Shown one piece after another: positions 13,285 to 22,684 of a stretch of DNA of 51,238 nt. The notes beneath the pieces were generated by a model, which saw nothing but the letters and a program-made list of their open reading frames with translations, made no database searches and was not told where the DNA came from. A program made the translations under genes and the position numbers. Location of the stretch: contig JFLT01000016.1 in assembly GCA_000634195.1 (NCBI GenBank), forward strand, positions 1-51,238, in the 5' to 3' direction. How positions within the stretch are numbered: the first letter of the stretch is position 1; every line of letters begins with the position of its first letter. This stretch comes from Prochlorococcus sp. scB243_495D8 (GTDB taxonomy: Bacteria > Cyanobacteriota > Cyanobacteriia > PCC-6307 > Cyanobiaceae).

Positions 13285-14040
13285 ATGATAATAAAAAAGT
13301 TCTTAAGTTTACTTAATCCTTATAAAACTGATTTACCAACATTCACCATCGTTGGTGTAGGCCCTGGAGATCCATCGCTTTTAACAATTGCTGCTGTGGA
13401 TGCAATAAAAAAAGCGACAGTTATAGTTTTCCCAATATCAGATGATAATAAAAAGAGTTTTGCTGCGGAAATAGTCAAGAAATACACCAAATTTAAAAAA
13501 AATATCCCTATCATCTTCCCAATGGCTAGGAAGGATTTTGATCCAGATGAAATATGGTCTAATGCTGTAGAAAAAATTGTGAAATTTATAAAAAATGGCG
13601 AATCAGTTGTTTTACTTTGTCTTGGAGATACTTCACTATTTGCAAGTTCTTCTAATATTTTGAGGTTAATAAAAAATAATCATGCTGAAATTATTACCAA
13701 AACAATACCTGGTATTTCCTCTATTTCAGCGGCAGCGGCTTTGAATGATTTTGATTTGGTAAAAAAAGGCGAGACATTAATCATCAAAGAATGCCCTTCT
13801 TCAGAATCTGAACTAACAACCCTAATTAGGGAAAGTAAGGCAAATAAAACGGTATTAGCCATTATGAAAGTTGGCAAAAGATGGAATTTAGTTAGGGAAA
13901 TTTTAAAAAAAGAGGATATCATCAATACAACATTAATAGCTTTGAGTGTTGGGATGCCTGATCAAATTATTCAATATGCATCACAATATAATAAGGAATT
14001 TATGCCTTATTTTTCTTTGATTTTGATAAGGTTCGATTAA
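13285..14040 (+). CDS. cobI: Precorrin-2 C20-methyltransferase
   Basis: 251 residues from the ATG at 13285. The tetrapyrrole methylase fold is shown by FTIVGVGPGDPSLLTIAAVD (SAM-site GxGxGD region), LLCLGDTSLFASS and TIPGISSISAAAALNDF. CobI methylates precorrin-2 at C20 on the way to cobalamin. The frame is open further upstream to 13216 but that part overlaps miaE and is not family-like. Its stop overlaps the ATG of the DUF1823 gene by one base (TAATG). Confidence 0.88.
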   Translation: MIIKKFLSLLNPYKTDLPTFTIVGVGPGDPSLLTIAAVDAIKKATVIVFPISDDNKKSFAAEIVKKYTKFKKNIPIIFPMARKDFDPDEIWSNAVEKIVKFIKNGESVVLLCLGDTSLFASSSNILRLIKNNHAEIITKTIPGISSISAAAALNDFDLVKKGETLIIKECPSSESELTTLIRESKANKTVLAIMKVGKRWNLVREILKKEDIINTTLIALSVGMPDQIIQYASQYNKEFMPYFSLILIRFD

Positions 14041-14525
14041 TGTATAAAAAAGAAAAATTAGTTGAAAATAAATTTACATGGCCAATATGTAAGGATCTAT
14101 TATTTCTTGTTCTCGAAGATAGGGTTAGTGATGTTTTTGTTTGTGAATTGGTTTGGGAAAGACTTTTTTATGCTAAAGAACTCTCTATAAATGATTGGGC
14201 CTTTAGCGCATTAACTCCTTCTTATTGGTCAGAAAAATTTGAAAAAGCTCCTCAAATCATTTCAGAGAGACCAGCCTCAATACATTTGACTCGATCAATT
14301 CCAAAAGAATATAAACAGGGATTGAAAAATGTTCTCAATTTTAAAGGTTATAAGATTAATGAACTCTATCCAAGAAGAACTAGAAGAGCGACGGCAGTAA
14401 ATTGGTTGATTTATTGGGCGATTGAAAATGATTGTTTTTCAAAAGATAGTGGATTAATGCCAAGTCCTAGTTCACCCCCTGTTAATCCAGTTAAAGGACA
14501 TTTTGGCGATCCAGAAATTAAATAA
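14040..14525 (+). CDS. DUF1823 family protein
   Basis: 161 residues. The product carries the pattern WPICKDLLFLVLEDRVSDVF, FVCELVWERLFY and ALTPSYWSEKFEKAPQIIS, with RPASIHLTRSIPKEYKQGLK in the middle and a Pro/Ser-rich C-terminus. This matches DUF1823, a family almost confined to cyanobacteria and plastid lineages (from memory). Function unknown. It is translationally coupled to cobI, but no cobalamin role follows from that alone. Confidence 0.75.
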   Translation: MYKKEKLVENKFTWPICKDLLFLVLEDRVSDVFVCELVWERLFYAKELSINDWAFSALTPSYWSEKFEKAPQIISERPASIHLTRSIPKEYKQGLKNVLNFKGYKINELYPRRTRRATAVNWLIYWAIENDCFSKDSGLMPSPSSPPVNPVKGHFGDPEIK

Positions 14526-14599
14526 GTTTTTTTGAAAAAGGTAAATGATTCTATTAAAGGTATAGTTGTAATGGATACTACTTTCTTTGGAGAGAAGAA

Positions 14600-15973
14600 T
14601 TGATTCTTCCTACAATAGCAATTATCGGAAGACCTAACGTTGGGAAATCTACCTTAGTTAATCGTCTTTGCCAAAGTAATGATGCAATAGTATTTGATAA
14701 GCCAGGTGTTACAAGAGATAGAACTTATCAAAATGCTTCATGGGGAGGTAAGGAATTTCAAATAGTTGATACTGGAGGTTTAGTTTTTGATGATGATAGT
14801 GAATTTCTCCCAGAAATAAGGACACAAGTTTTCTTAGCTCTAGAAGAGGCTTCACTCGCGTTACTGGTGGTAGATGGGAATCAAGGCGTTACTGATGGTG
14901 ATTTATCAATAGCAAAATGGTTAAGAAACTCAAGCTGTAAAACAATTGTTGCTGTTAATAAATGTGAATCGACTACTCTAGGAATATCCCTAGCTTCAGA
15001 GTTCTGGAAATTAGGATTGGGCGAACCTAACCCTGTTTCAGCTATTCATGGTTCAGGTACTGGAGATCTTTTAGATCTCGTTATTGGCGAACTTCCTGAA
15101 AATAATATCCAGGATGATGAAGAAAAGATAATGATGTCTATTATTGGTAGACCTAATGTTGGTAAATCTAGTTTGTTAAATTCAATCTGTGGAGAAAAAA
15201 GAGCAATAGTTAGTGATATTAGTGGTACGACAACTGATTCAATAGATACTCTCATTAAAAAAGGTGATAATCATTGGAAAATTATTGATACTGCAGGGAT
15301 TAGAAGGAAGAAAAATGTTAAATATGGCACTGAATTTTTTGGTATTAATAGGGCTTTTAAATCTATAGATAGAAGTGATGTTTGTGTTTTAGTTATAGAT
15401 GCTATTGATGGAGTAACTGATCAAGACCAGAAGCTGGCTGGGCGCATAGAAGAACAAGGCAGAGCTTGCATAATTGTTGTTAATAAATGGGATCTTGTAG
15501 AAAAAAATAGTTCAACAATTTATCAAGTAGAAAAAGAACTTAGATCTAAACTTTATTTTTTACACTGGTCAAAAATGATTTTTATATCTGCCCTAACTGG
15601 TCAAAGGGTTGATAACATTTTTGAGCATGCTCTTAATGCTGTAAATCAACATAGAAGAAGAGTTACAACATCTGTAGTTAATGAAGTACTTAAAGAATCA
15701 ATCAGTTGGAAAAGTCCTCCAACGAAGAGAAGCGGAAAGCAAGGTAGGCTTTATTACGGTACTCAAGTAAAGAACAAACCTCCCACTTTTACTCTTTTTG
15801 TAAATGACCCTAAATTATTCGGAATAACTTATAGAAGATATATTGAAAAACAAATTAGAGTAAATTTAGGCTTTGAAGGCACACCCCTCATTTTACTTTG
15901 GAGAGGGAAACAGCAAAGAGCTTTAAATAAAGAAGTCGAAAGAGAAAATATTGAGTTAATTCAAAAAGATTAA
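14600..15973 (+). CDS. der: Ribosome assembly GTPase Der (EngA)
   Basis: 457 residues with two tandem GTPase domains, each with GRPNVGKS P-loops (residues about 9-16 and 184-191), DTGG / DTAGI switch II motifs and NKxD-type recognition motifs (NKCE in the first, NKWD in the second), plus a C-terminal KH-like domain. Der acts in 50S subunit maturation. The start is TTG at 14600 after a purine-rich AGAGAAGAA; no ATG is available before the first P-loop. The stop overlaps the next ATG by one base. NKCE instead of NKxD in G domain 1 is a small deviation. Confidence 0.93.
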
Positions 15974-16887
15974 TGAATTTACTAACCAAATTTTCTGTTG
16001 GTCAATACGTTCATGGTAATAGAAGTTGGCTAAGAATTATAGATAGTAGATTAAAAATAATTATCGTAATGATATTTTTAATCACTCCAATCTGGGCAGG
16101 TCCAATATGGAGATTGAGTTTAGTTGGTTTTTTACTATTAATTACTTTTTTAAGTTTATTGCCATCTAGAGTATGGTGGCGATCATTATTTTTTCTCTCA
16201 TGCTTGTCACTTTTAATTGGATGTATATCAATTCTTGCTTCTTCTGATATTCAATCTCTTGATGGCTACTTGAGAAATCCCAATGAGTTGCAAGTAGTAC
16301 TGGAAAGCCAAAAAGAATGGAATATTTTGCAAATTCCTTCGAAGAAGATATGGTTTATTAATTTTGGTCCCTATAACTTATCAAGAAAAGCGTTTGAACT
16401 AGGAATAAAAACCTCCACTTTGATATTTACCGTTATTCATAGTGTGAATTTGATGCTTTTAACCACATTGCAGGAAGACATTGTATGGGGATTAAGTTGG
16501 TTTATGTATCCATTAAGAAAGATTGGATTGCCAACTAATAAGTGGCTGTTTCAGTTGTTAATTGCATTACGTTTTATTCCTCTAGTGCAGGAAGAACTTC
16601 AAAATATCATTAAATCAGTATCAGTTAGATCAATAAATTTTCGAAATTTAGGATTAAAGAAATCTTTTAATGTTTTGTTAATCTTAGTGGAGAGGTTATT
16701 TCAAAATATTTTTCTGAGAATTGATCATGGAGCAGAATCATTACTTTCAAAAAAAAATATTATTATTCAAACCAACAGATTTAGAACTCTTTATCCTTCA
16801 AAATCACTCAATGTAATTGTTAATACATTATCGATTTGTTTTATTTGCATAGCAATTTTTCTTAGAAAACTGTATGGTGCATTATAA
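15973..16887 (+). CDS. Energy-coupling-factor transmembrane protein (CbiQ/EcfT family)
   Basis: 304 residues with about five membrane helices and the EcfT-like core: DSRLKIIIVMIFLITPIWAG at the N-terminus, RFIPLVQEELQNIIKSVSVR and the following cytoplasmic helices that in EcfT couple to the ATPases. EcfT units bridge two ATPases and a vitamin- or metal-binding S component. None of those partners is encoded nearby, so partners must be elsewhere. Coupled to der by a one-base overlap. Confidence 0.75.
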   Translation: MNLLTKFSVGQYVHGNRSWLRIIDSRLKIIIVMIFLITPIWAGPIWRLSLVGFLLLITFLSLLPSRVWWRSLFFLSCLSLLIGCISILASSDIQSLDGYLRNPNELQVVLESQKEWNILQIPSKKIWFINFGPYNLSRKAFELGIKTSTLIFTVIHSVNLMLLTTLQEDIVWGLSWFMYPLRKIGLPTNKWLFQLLIALRFIPLVQEELQNIIKSVSVRSINFRNLGLKKSFNVLLILVERLFQNIFLRIDHGAESLLSKKNIIIQTNRFRTLYPSKSLNVIVNTLSICFICIAIFLRKLYGAL

Positions 16888-16905
16888 ATAACATAATAAT
16901 TAGGT

Positions 16906-17172
16906 TTGAGTTCTGAGCGTTATTTAAACCATCCAACATTTGGTATGTTGTACCAAGTCTCTCCTGGAAATGATGGAAGAGATATTTATGCGACTTTATA
17001 TGCTCAAAAAATGTTTTTTTTGGTAGAAGTTAGACAGAGAGAAGTTTTTTTTGAAGTTATACCTTACTTAGATGCTCGTAATCAGGCGGAATTAAACCTT
17101 CAAAAAGCTAGAAGAGAAGGATCTGAAGAACTATCTAAATGGGAGAATTTATTTACGCAAACTTTCTTATAA
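16906..17172 (+). CDS. pipX: PII-interacting protein PipX
   Basis: 88 residues: SSERYLNHPTFGMLYQV, TLYAQKMFFLVEV and LDARNQAELNLQKARR are the Tudor-like N-domain and the helix characteristic of PipX. PipX is the co-activator of NtcA and is held by PII (GlnB) when nitrogen is plentiful, so it sets the output of nitrogen control. The start is TTG at 16906. pipY follows three bases after the stop, the usual cyanobacterial pair. Confidence 0.9.
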   Translation: MSSERYLNHPTFGMLYQVSPGNDGRDIYATLYAQKMFFLVEVRQREVFFEVIPYLDARNQAELNLQKARREGSEELSKWENLFTQTFL

Positions 17173-17175
17173 AAT

Positions 17176-17811
17176 GTGAACCCTGCGAATTATTTAGAAA
17201 TAAAAAATAAAATTCCATCAAATGTAAATATTCTTGCGGTAAGTAAAGGATTTAAAAGTCAAGAAATCAAGACTATTCAAAATATAGGTCAGAACGATTT
17301 TGGTGAAAGTAAGGTTCAAGAGGCGCTTGAAAAACAACTAATCTTAAAAGATCATAAACATATAAATTGGCACTTTATTGGAAGAATACAAAGTAATAAA
17401 ATAAGAAAAATAGTTCAAAATTTTAAATACATTCATTCAGTAGATTCATTTGAAAAGTTGCAAAAGATTTCTAATATTTCACGTGAAGAGAAGAAAAATC
17501 CATTAATAATGTTGCAGGTTAAGTTGAGTGATGACCCTACTAAAGGAGGCTTTAATCCTGAATTTTTAATAATGAATTGGAGAGAAATTCAAGAGTTGAA
17601 AAATATTTCATTAACCGGTTTAATGACTATCAATCCTAAAGGACTTAGCTCTAAAGAAAATTCAGGGTTGTTCAAAAATTGTCGTGCTCTCGCTGATTCA
17701 CTGCAACTGCCAGATTGTTCAATGGGGATGTCTGGTGATTGGGAGGAAGCTATTGACGCTGGATCTACTTGGTTAAGATTAGGATCATTGATTTTTGGAG
17801 GTAGATCCTAA
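17176..17811 (+). CDS. pipY: PLP homeostasis protein PipY (YggS/PLPBP family)
   Basis: 211 residues, a single-domain alanine-racemase-fold protein: ILAVSKGFKSQEI with the PLP lysine (Lys in AVSKG), GESKVQEALEKQ, WHFIGRIQSNKIRKI, SMGMSGDWEEAIDAGSTWLRLG. PLPBP proteins buffer pyridoxal phosphate rather than catalyse a reaction. GTG start at 17176 immediately behind pipX; PipX is known to enhance pipY expression in such operons. Confidence 0.9.
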   Translation: MNPANYLEIKNKIPSNVNILAVSKGFKSQEIKTIQNIGQNDFGESKVQEALEKQLILKDHKHINWHFIGRIQSNKIRKIVQNFKYIHSVDSFEKLQKISNISREEKKNPLIMLQVKLSDDPTKGGFNPEFLIMNWREIQELKNISLTGLMTINPKGLSSKENSGLFKNCRALADSLQLPDCSMGMSGDWEEAIDAGSTWLRLGSLIFGGRS

Positions 17812-17889
17812 TTAGTTATTTTTTTATAAAAATCTTATCTATAAACTTGCAGTTAAGTTCAACTAACGTTATTTAAGTATAGGTAGTTT

Positions 17890-17939
17890 ATTCATTTAAA
17901 AAATGAATCTATTACTTAAGGTTCTTAAACCTTAGTAAT
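17890..17939 (+). promoter_or_regulatory. Two tandem hairpins in the sepF leader
   Basis: ATTCATTT/AAATGAAT (17890-17897 with 17901-17908) is a perfect 8-bp stem. It is followed by ATTAC-t-TAAGG / CCTTA-GTAAT (17911-17921 with 17930-17939), a 10-bp stem with one bulge. No T-run follows, so a terminator is unlikely. They end 22 bases before the GTG of sepF. Confidence 0.4.
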
Positions 17940-17961
17940 CAATTTCAAGAGGATTTAAAAG

Positions 17962-18537
17962 GTGTCACTTATTTCTAGATTAAAGGCAGTAGTTGCAGGT
18001 GATGAGTATCTCGATGATGATTTTGATGAGTTGGATTATGCTTCAGAGGATGAATTAAATGATATTAATAATTTCAAACAAAATCCAAAGAATGCAAATG
18101 CCCTTGCAAATTCCAATCCATTCGATTTTATGAATAACAACAGATCATCAAAAGTAGTTGGGATGCCTGGAATCACAAATTCATCCTCAGAAGTAAGCTT
18201 AATGGAACCAAGAAGTTTTGATGAGATGCCTCAAGCGATACAAGCATTAAGAGAAAGAAAAACTGTAATACTCAATTTAACTATGATGGATCCTGATCAA
18301 GCTCAAAGAGCGGTTGATTTTATTGCTGGGGGCACATATGCAATTGATGGACATCAAGAGAGAGTCGGTGAAAGTATTTTCCTTTTTGCTCCAAGTTGTG
18401 TAAATGTAACTAGTTCTTCCCCAGAAGAAGCTTCTCCTTCTTCTGTATCTACAGAAAACACACCACAATATAGTTTGGGCAAAAATACTACTCCTGAACC
18501 AGCATGGGGTAATTCTAAATTAAGTGCTTATTCATGA
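17962..18537 (+). CDS. sepF: Cell division protein SepF
   Basis: 191 residues. An N-terminal membrane-targeting helix ([20 protein letters not shown]), an acidic linker, then the SepF core: [42 protein letters not shown] and [20 protein letters not shown]. SepF links FtsZ polymers to the membrane and replaces FtsA in cyanobacteria. The start is GTG at 17962. proC follows after seven bases, as in many cyanobacteria. Confidence 0.92.
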   Translation: MSLISRLKAVVAGDEYLDDDFDELDYASEDELNDINNFKQNPKNANALANSNPFDFMNNNRSSKVVGMPGITNSSSEVSLMEPRSFDEMPQAIQALRERKTVILNLTMMDPDQAQRAVDFIAGGTYAIDGHQERVGESIFLFAPSCVNVTSSSPEEASPSSVSTENTPQYSLGKNTTPEPAWGNSKLSAYS

Positions 18538-18544
18538 TTAATCT

Positions 18545-19357
18545 GTGACAGATAAAATTGCGATAATTGGTTTTGGAAATATTGCAAGTGCTATAGTTAC
18601 TCCTCTATTAGATAACAAATTAATTCAGCCAGAGAATGTTTTTTGTGTTGTAAATACAGAAAAAAGTTTAGAAAAAATAAAAAATAATTATAAACATAAT
18701 ATAAACGTTTATAAATCAGGTTCTAAAGAGTCAAAAATAATTTGGGATTGTCAATATAAACTTCTTTCGATAAAACCCCAACAATTAAATGACATAAGTG
18801 AGGTCCATCATATAAAAAATAAGGACAATTTAATAGTTTCTATTCTTGCAGGAGTTTCAATAAATAGACTTGCTCAAAAGTTTCCTAATCATAAATGTGC
18901 GAGAGTGGTTACAAATATTCCAATAACTATTGGAAAAGGTTTAACAGGGATTTCTTGGGGAGAAGAAATTACAGAAGATCAGAAGCAATTCACAAAAAAA
19001 TTATTTGAAAAAACTAGTAAAATTTATGAATTTACTGAAGATTACCTTGATATATTTTTAGCTTTAACTTCATCAGGTCCTGCAATTATTGCTTTAATTA
19101 TAGAAGCATTAAGTGATGGAGGATTAAGCGGGGGATTACCAAAAATAATTTCAGAGGAACTTGTTATGGAAATGATACTAGGGACTATTTTTCTAATAAA
19201 GGAAAATAAACTTACTACTTCTGAGCTTAAAAATTTAGTAACCTCTCCAGGTGGAACAACTATTTCTGCTTTAAGGGTTTTAGAAAAAAAGAGTCTAAGG
19301 TCAGCATTAATTGAATCAATAGTTTCAGCTAGTAATAGAAGTAAGGAGTTTCGTTAG
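18545..19357 (+). CDS. proC: Pyrroline-5-carboxylate reductase
   Basis: 270 residues. The Rossmann motif IAIIGFGNIASAIV binds NAD(P)H; SIKPQQL, ILAGVSINRL, NIPITIGKG and SSGPAIIALIIEALSDGGLS plus TSPGGTTISALRVLE are the P5CR signature blocks. It makes the last step of proline synthesis. GTG start at 18545. Its last four bases overlap the convergent glycosyltransferase gene. Confidence 0.92.
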   Translation: MTDKIAIIGFGNIASAIVTPLLDNKLIQPENVFCVVNTEKSLEKIKNNYKHNINVYKSGSKESKIIWDCQYKLLSIKPQQLNDISEVHHIKNKDNLIVSILAGVSINRLAQKFPNHKCARVVTNIPITIGKGLTGISWGEEITEDQKQFTKKLFEKTSKIYEFTEDYLDIFLALTSSGPAIIALIIEALSDGGLSGGLPKIISEELVMEMILGTIFLIKENKLTTSELKNLVTSPGGTTISALRVLEKKSLRSALIESIVSASNRSKEFR

Positions 19358-20520
19358 GTTTTTGAATTATCTTTTAAGTTCATATAAACTTTTTCAAGTG
19401 AATTTATATTTTTAGTAATTGTGTATCTCTGAAGTATACGTTCTCTAGCTTTCTCTCCAAGATCTTTTGTAAATGAAGGGTGTTCTACAAGAATTGGGAT
19501 TATAGTTCTTAATTGTGCAGCCACATTATCAGTTGAAATTACTATTCCTGCTCCGTTATCTAAAACTTCACCGTCAGCTCCGGCATCTGTAGCTACACAA
19601 GCAGTACCAGTAGACATTGCCTCTAAAAGTGATAATGATAAACCTTCTACTAAGCTTGGTAAGAAAAAAACTTCTGCTATTTGCATTATTGCTATCCTAG
19701 TTTCTAAATCTAATTCGGCACCCCACCAAATTAATTTCTCATTACCAAGGTTAGAAAAACTATTTTCAAGAGTTGGCTTCATTGGTCCATCCCCAACAAT
19801 AACTAATTTGCAATTTTGAGTTTTTGTTTGGCGCCAAGAACGTAAAAGTGCCTCGATATTTTTCTCATTTGCAATCCTTCCCATATATAAAAAGATTCTT
19901 TCATTTCCAAGTTTGTTTTTTACCTGATCATATTTTTTACTTTTTTCGCAAAAAGGTTTCCAAATATTTTCATCAACGCCGTTTGGAATAACTATTTGTT
20001 TTTTTGTAGGTACTCCTAATTTATCAAGAACATTTTTTTGAGGTTCAGAAAAAATAATTATTTTATCGAACTTTGCTAAAGATGGAGCATAAAGTTGATA
20101 GGTTAATTGTTGAGTGCTCGCAGTTAGATTTCTATTTTTTGCATCAAATGGTGGATGAAATGTTCCTATAAGAGGAACATTAATTTCATTACACAGCTCT
20201 GGAAGTCTAAAGTCTAAAGGAGATAAAGTTAGGCTTGCATGTACTATGTCAGGTTTTAATCTTTCCAATGATAGTCTTAGCTCTTTTTCTGCCCTTGGTG
20301 AGGGTATTGTATAAACTTGAGATTTAATTAAATATGGGAGACTTACATCAGGATCATTTGCAAGAAATAATGGTTTTGATGAATTTGAACTAGAGGGATT
20401 GTCGAAATGAATAAAACTAATTTTATGCCCTCTGGCCTTCAATTCCTTAGTAGTTGAATTGCCATAAGTTACATTACCGCAAAAAGGGGATTTTTTACCC
20501 AACCAGGCAATATGAACCAC
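19354..20520 (-). CDS. Family 4 glycosyltransferase
   Basis: 388 residues with the GT-B fold of family GT4: N-domain IAWLGKKSPFCGNVTYG, DIVHASLTLSPLDF; C-domain IPNGVDENIWKPF, FLYMGRIANEKNIEALL, LVIVGDGP and the nucleotide-sugar site FLPSLVEGLSLSLLEAMSTG (E-x7-E). The N-terminal GKKSPFCGNVTYG resembles what I recall of cyanobacterial digalactosyldiacylglycerol synthase DgdA, so a thylakoid lipid role is a candidate; this needs a homology search. GTG start at 20520. Downstream on the same strand from recO is a gap of about 85 bases without a clear terminator. Confidence 0.8.
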   Translation of the reverse strand: MVHIAWLGKKSPFCGNVTYGNSTTKELKARGHKISFIHFDNPSSSNSSKPLFLANDPDVSLPYLIKSQVYTIPSPRAEKELRLSLERLKPDIVHASLTLSPLDFRLPELCNEINVPLIGTFHPPFDAKNRNLTASTQQLTYQLYAPSLAKFDKIIIFSEPQKNVLDKLGVPTKKQIVIPNGVDENIWKPFCEKSKKYDQVKNKLGNERIFLYMGRIANEKNIEALLRSWRQTKTQNCKLVIVGDGPMKPTLENSFSNLGNEKLIWWGAELDLETRIAIMQIAEVFFLPSLVEGLSLSLLEAMSTGTACVATDAGADGEVLDNGAGIVISTDNVAAQLRTIIPILVEHPSFTKDLGEKARERILQRYTITKNINSLEKVYMNLKDNSKT

Positions 20521-20605
20521 ATTAATTGATTTAGCTATTTATAAAGTTAACAGTAAGAGCCGCTATGATCATAATTTTTAAATTTTTTTATGATTTATGA
20601 AAATC

Positions 20606-21391
20606 TTAACTATATATTTCTTTCAACATTTTTAGTGAAGATAATTCTTTCTCTAGCTGAGCAGAGATCCAAGTCTCAATAATAAATAATATTTTAAGCC
20701 AGACTTTTTTAGGTCCCAATAACTCCCCATTAGATTTTATTGGTAATTCGGGAAAAAGAAGTCTTTGTAATAGAGCAACTTCAGATGCATTTATTTTTAG
20801 ATTACTTTGAGGATCTTCAATTGACGAAAACCCTTCACTTGGTAAATAATAACAACTCCATTCCCAATTTCCTAAAGGCGGAATAATAGGTTCTCCAGTT
20901 TTACAGCAATGATGAATTGGTAAATTTATTCCTCCAATGGCTAATAGATGGATTAAAGATTGAATACTCATTGAGAGCATCTTAATATCTTCTTCTTTAG
21001 ATTCTTCATACAAATGAATCCTATCTAGATGTGCAAGAACACAAGATAAATAGTTTTGTTGCTTATCATTATTACCTACTAATAAAAAAGTTAATTCAGT
21101 TATTGCTTGCGCGGCTGCAAGACATTCAATATTTTTCCCTAGACCAGAATAGCTTTTTAATATTTTAATTTGACGTACGGATTTAAGATTTCTTTTCCCA
21201 AAAATTTGCAGACTTAAATATGTTAATGGAGTAGCTGCGGCAAGACTACTTTTTGGACGTCTAGCACCAGGTACCGCTAATCGAACAATCCCCTGCTCAT
21301 CAGTAAGAATAGTTATTAATCTATCATTTTCGCCTAATGGAGAAGCTTTAATACAGAGACCCTCTAGTCTGCACTCACCAGAACCAGACAT
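20606..21391 (-). CDS. recO: DNA repair protein RecO
   Basis: 261 residues: N-terminal OB fold (LEGLCIKASPLGENDRLITI, GIVRLAVPGARRPKSSLAAA), helical middle, and a C-terminal region with a Cys pair (HHCCKTGEP) where many RecO proteins bind zinc. RecO loads RecA on gapped DNA with RecR. Its ATG follows the stop of the DeoC-like gene directly, making lrtA, deoC-like and recO one likely minus-strand operon. Confidence 0.88.
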   Translation of the reverse strand: MSGSGECRLEGLCIKASPLGENDRLITILTDEQGIVRLAVPGARRPKSSLAAATPLTYLSLQIFGKRNLKSVRQIKILKSYSGLGKNIECLAAAQAITELTFLLVGNNDKQQNYLSCVLAHLDRIHLYEESKEEDIKMLSMSIQSLIHLLAIGGINLPIHHCCKTGEPIIPPLGNWEWSCYYLPSEGFSSIEDPQSNLKINASEVALLQRLLFPELPIKSNGELLGPKKVWLKILFIIETWISAQLEKELSSLKMLKEIYS

Positions 21392-22048
21392 TTAAAAATT
21401 TACTTCTTGGAAAATCTCACAAAAATTAGAAGTTCCAACGCAACTAATTCCGTTATCAAACAAATTAATAACTTGTGTCAGTTTTTTTATACCACCTACA
21501 ACTTTTATTTGATTTTGAGAGCCTGTTATTTTTAGTATTTCGGGGACATCATTAGATGTAAAAGGAGATCCAAAACCGTCCCCGAATTGAAAATTTTTTA
21601 TTCCTAATTCCAAACATATTTCTATCGCATTAATAAAAACTTCTTCTTGTAGTTTTGATTTATTTATGATTATTGAAACTGGTAATCCAGATAATTTAAC
21701 CTGCTCAATTTCAGCAGCGAAAGTTTCTAAATTTCTTTTTGATAAATTAATAAAGTTTGGGATATATTCAATTCCTTTTGCCCCCTTATCTTTTGCAAAA
21801 CAAACTAATTCTTCAATAAATGAAACTGGTAAATCTGCTAAAGGGTAAGAAATAAGCGCGTTTATATCCGCACTGTAATTACCTAAACAGTTTTTAAGAT
21901 CAGTTAAATAATTTAGTGAAGTAGAAATATTTTTAATATTGTATTTTCTTACTAAATCGCAATTCACACAGAAATCTTCCCATGATAAATAAGGGTTAAT
22001 AATAATCGCATGGATTTTCTCGTTTAATTCATATTCAATATTGGGCAT
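21392..22048 (-). CDS. Deoxyribose-phosphate aldolase (DeoC)-like protein lacking the Schiff-base lysine
   Basis: 218 residues aligned by eye to DeoC: the strand after INKSKLQEEVFIN, then GIKNFQFGDG where DERA has ADFIKTSTG, then NQIKVVGGIKK where DERA has GFKPAGGVR. The catalytic lysine that forms the Schiff base is Gln154 here, the usual Asp (GADEVD) is Glu94 (GAKGIE), while the second lysine (Lys182) is kept. So the barrel is conserved but aldolase activity is doubtful. Length is near the family norm, so it is not a truncated gene. It lies between lrtA (7 bases) and recO (0 bases). Such genes are usually annotated deoC; a different substrate or a binding role is possible. Confidence 0.65.
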   Translation of the reverse strand: MPNIEYELNEKIHAIIINPYLSWEDFCVNCDLVRKYNIKNISTSLNYLTDLKNCLGNYSADINALISYPLADLPVSFIEELVCFAKDKGAKGIEYIPNFINLSKRNLETFAAEIEQVKLSGLPVSIIINKSKLQEEVFINAIEICLELGIKNFQFGDGFGSPFTSNDVPEILKITGSQNQIKVVGGIKKLTQVINLFDNGISCVGTSNFCEIFQEVNF

Positions 22049-22055
22049 TTAAAAC

Positions 22056-22640
22056 TTATTTAGATTGAATCAGTCCATAACCTCCATGATTCCTTTTATA
22101 TATAACTTGAAGTTCATTATTTTTCTTGTTTCGAAAAACATAAAAATCATGATCAATTAGATCTAATTGTTTTCTTGCTTCGTCTGATGAAATTGGAGTC
22201 ATTTCAAAGTATTTATTTTTTATAGATGGCTCAGGCAGACTTGCTTCAGTTCCTTCTTTAAATAAAGCTTTATCTAAAAAATTTGATTCCATACTTTCAA
22301 TTGGTAAAGAATCTTTATTCTTAAATTGTTTATTATGGATTGTTTTATTGTTTCTTTCTTTATATTTGCGTAATTTTCTACAAAGTTTATTTGAAACTAA
22401 ATCAATGCTTGAGTATAGATTCTCAGTTTTTTCTTCTGCTCTAATTACGGTACCATTTGCAAAAATAGTAACTTCTGCAGTTTGGAACGAGACTCTTGGA
22501 TTCTTTTCAATTGAAAGGTGTATGTCAGCTTCTTTAACAATATCCTTATAGTGATGTGTTGCTTTTTCTATCTTTGCCTCAGTATATTCTTTTAATGCTC
22601 CAGTGAGCTCAAGATTCTTTCCATGGATTAAAATTTTCAT
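22056..22640 (-). CDS. hpf: Long-form ribosome hibernation promoting factor (LrtA)
   Basis: 194 residues. The N-domain (MKILIHGKNLELTGALKEY, IHLSIEKNPRVSFQTAEVTI, LYSSIDLVSNKLCRKLRKYK) binds the 30S decoding region. After a linker comes the long-HPF dimerisation domain (MTPISSDEARKQLDLIDHDF, FRNKKNNELQVIYKRNHGGYGLI). It dimerises 70S ribosomes into 100S particles when growth slows; the cyanobacterial name is LrtA (light-repressed transcript). Only 44 bases separate its start from that of the divergent lipB. Confidence 0.93.
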   Translation of the reverse strand: MKILIHGKNLELTGALKEYTEAKIEKATHHYKDIVKEADIHLSIEKNPRVSFQTAEVTIFANGTVIRAEEKTENLYSSIDLVSNKLCRKLRKYKERNNKTIHNKQFKNKDSLPIESMESNFLDKALFKEGTEASLPEPSIKNKYFEMTPISSDEARKQLDLIDHDFYVFRNKKNNELQVIYKRNHGGYGLIQSK

Positions 22641-22684
22641 AACAAATCTAAAAATATTTACTTACTTTCTAAATCTACTTAAAT

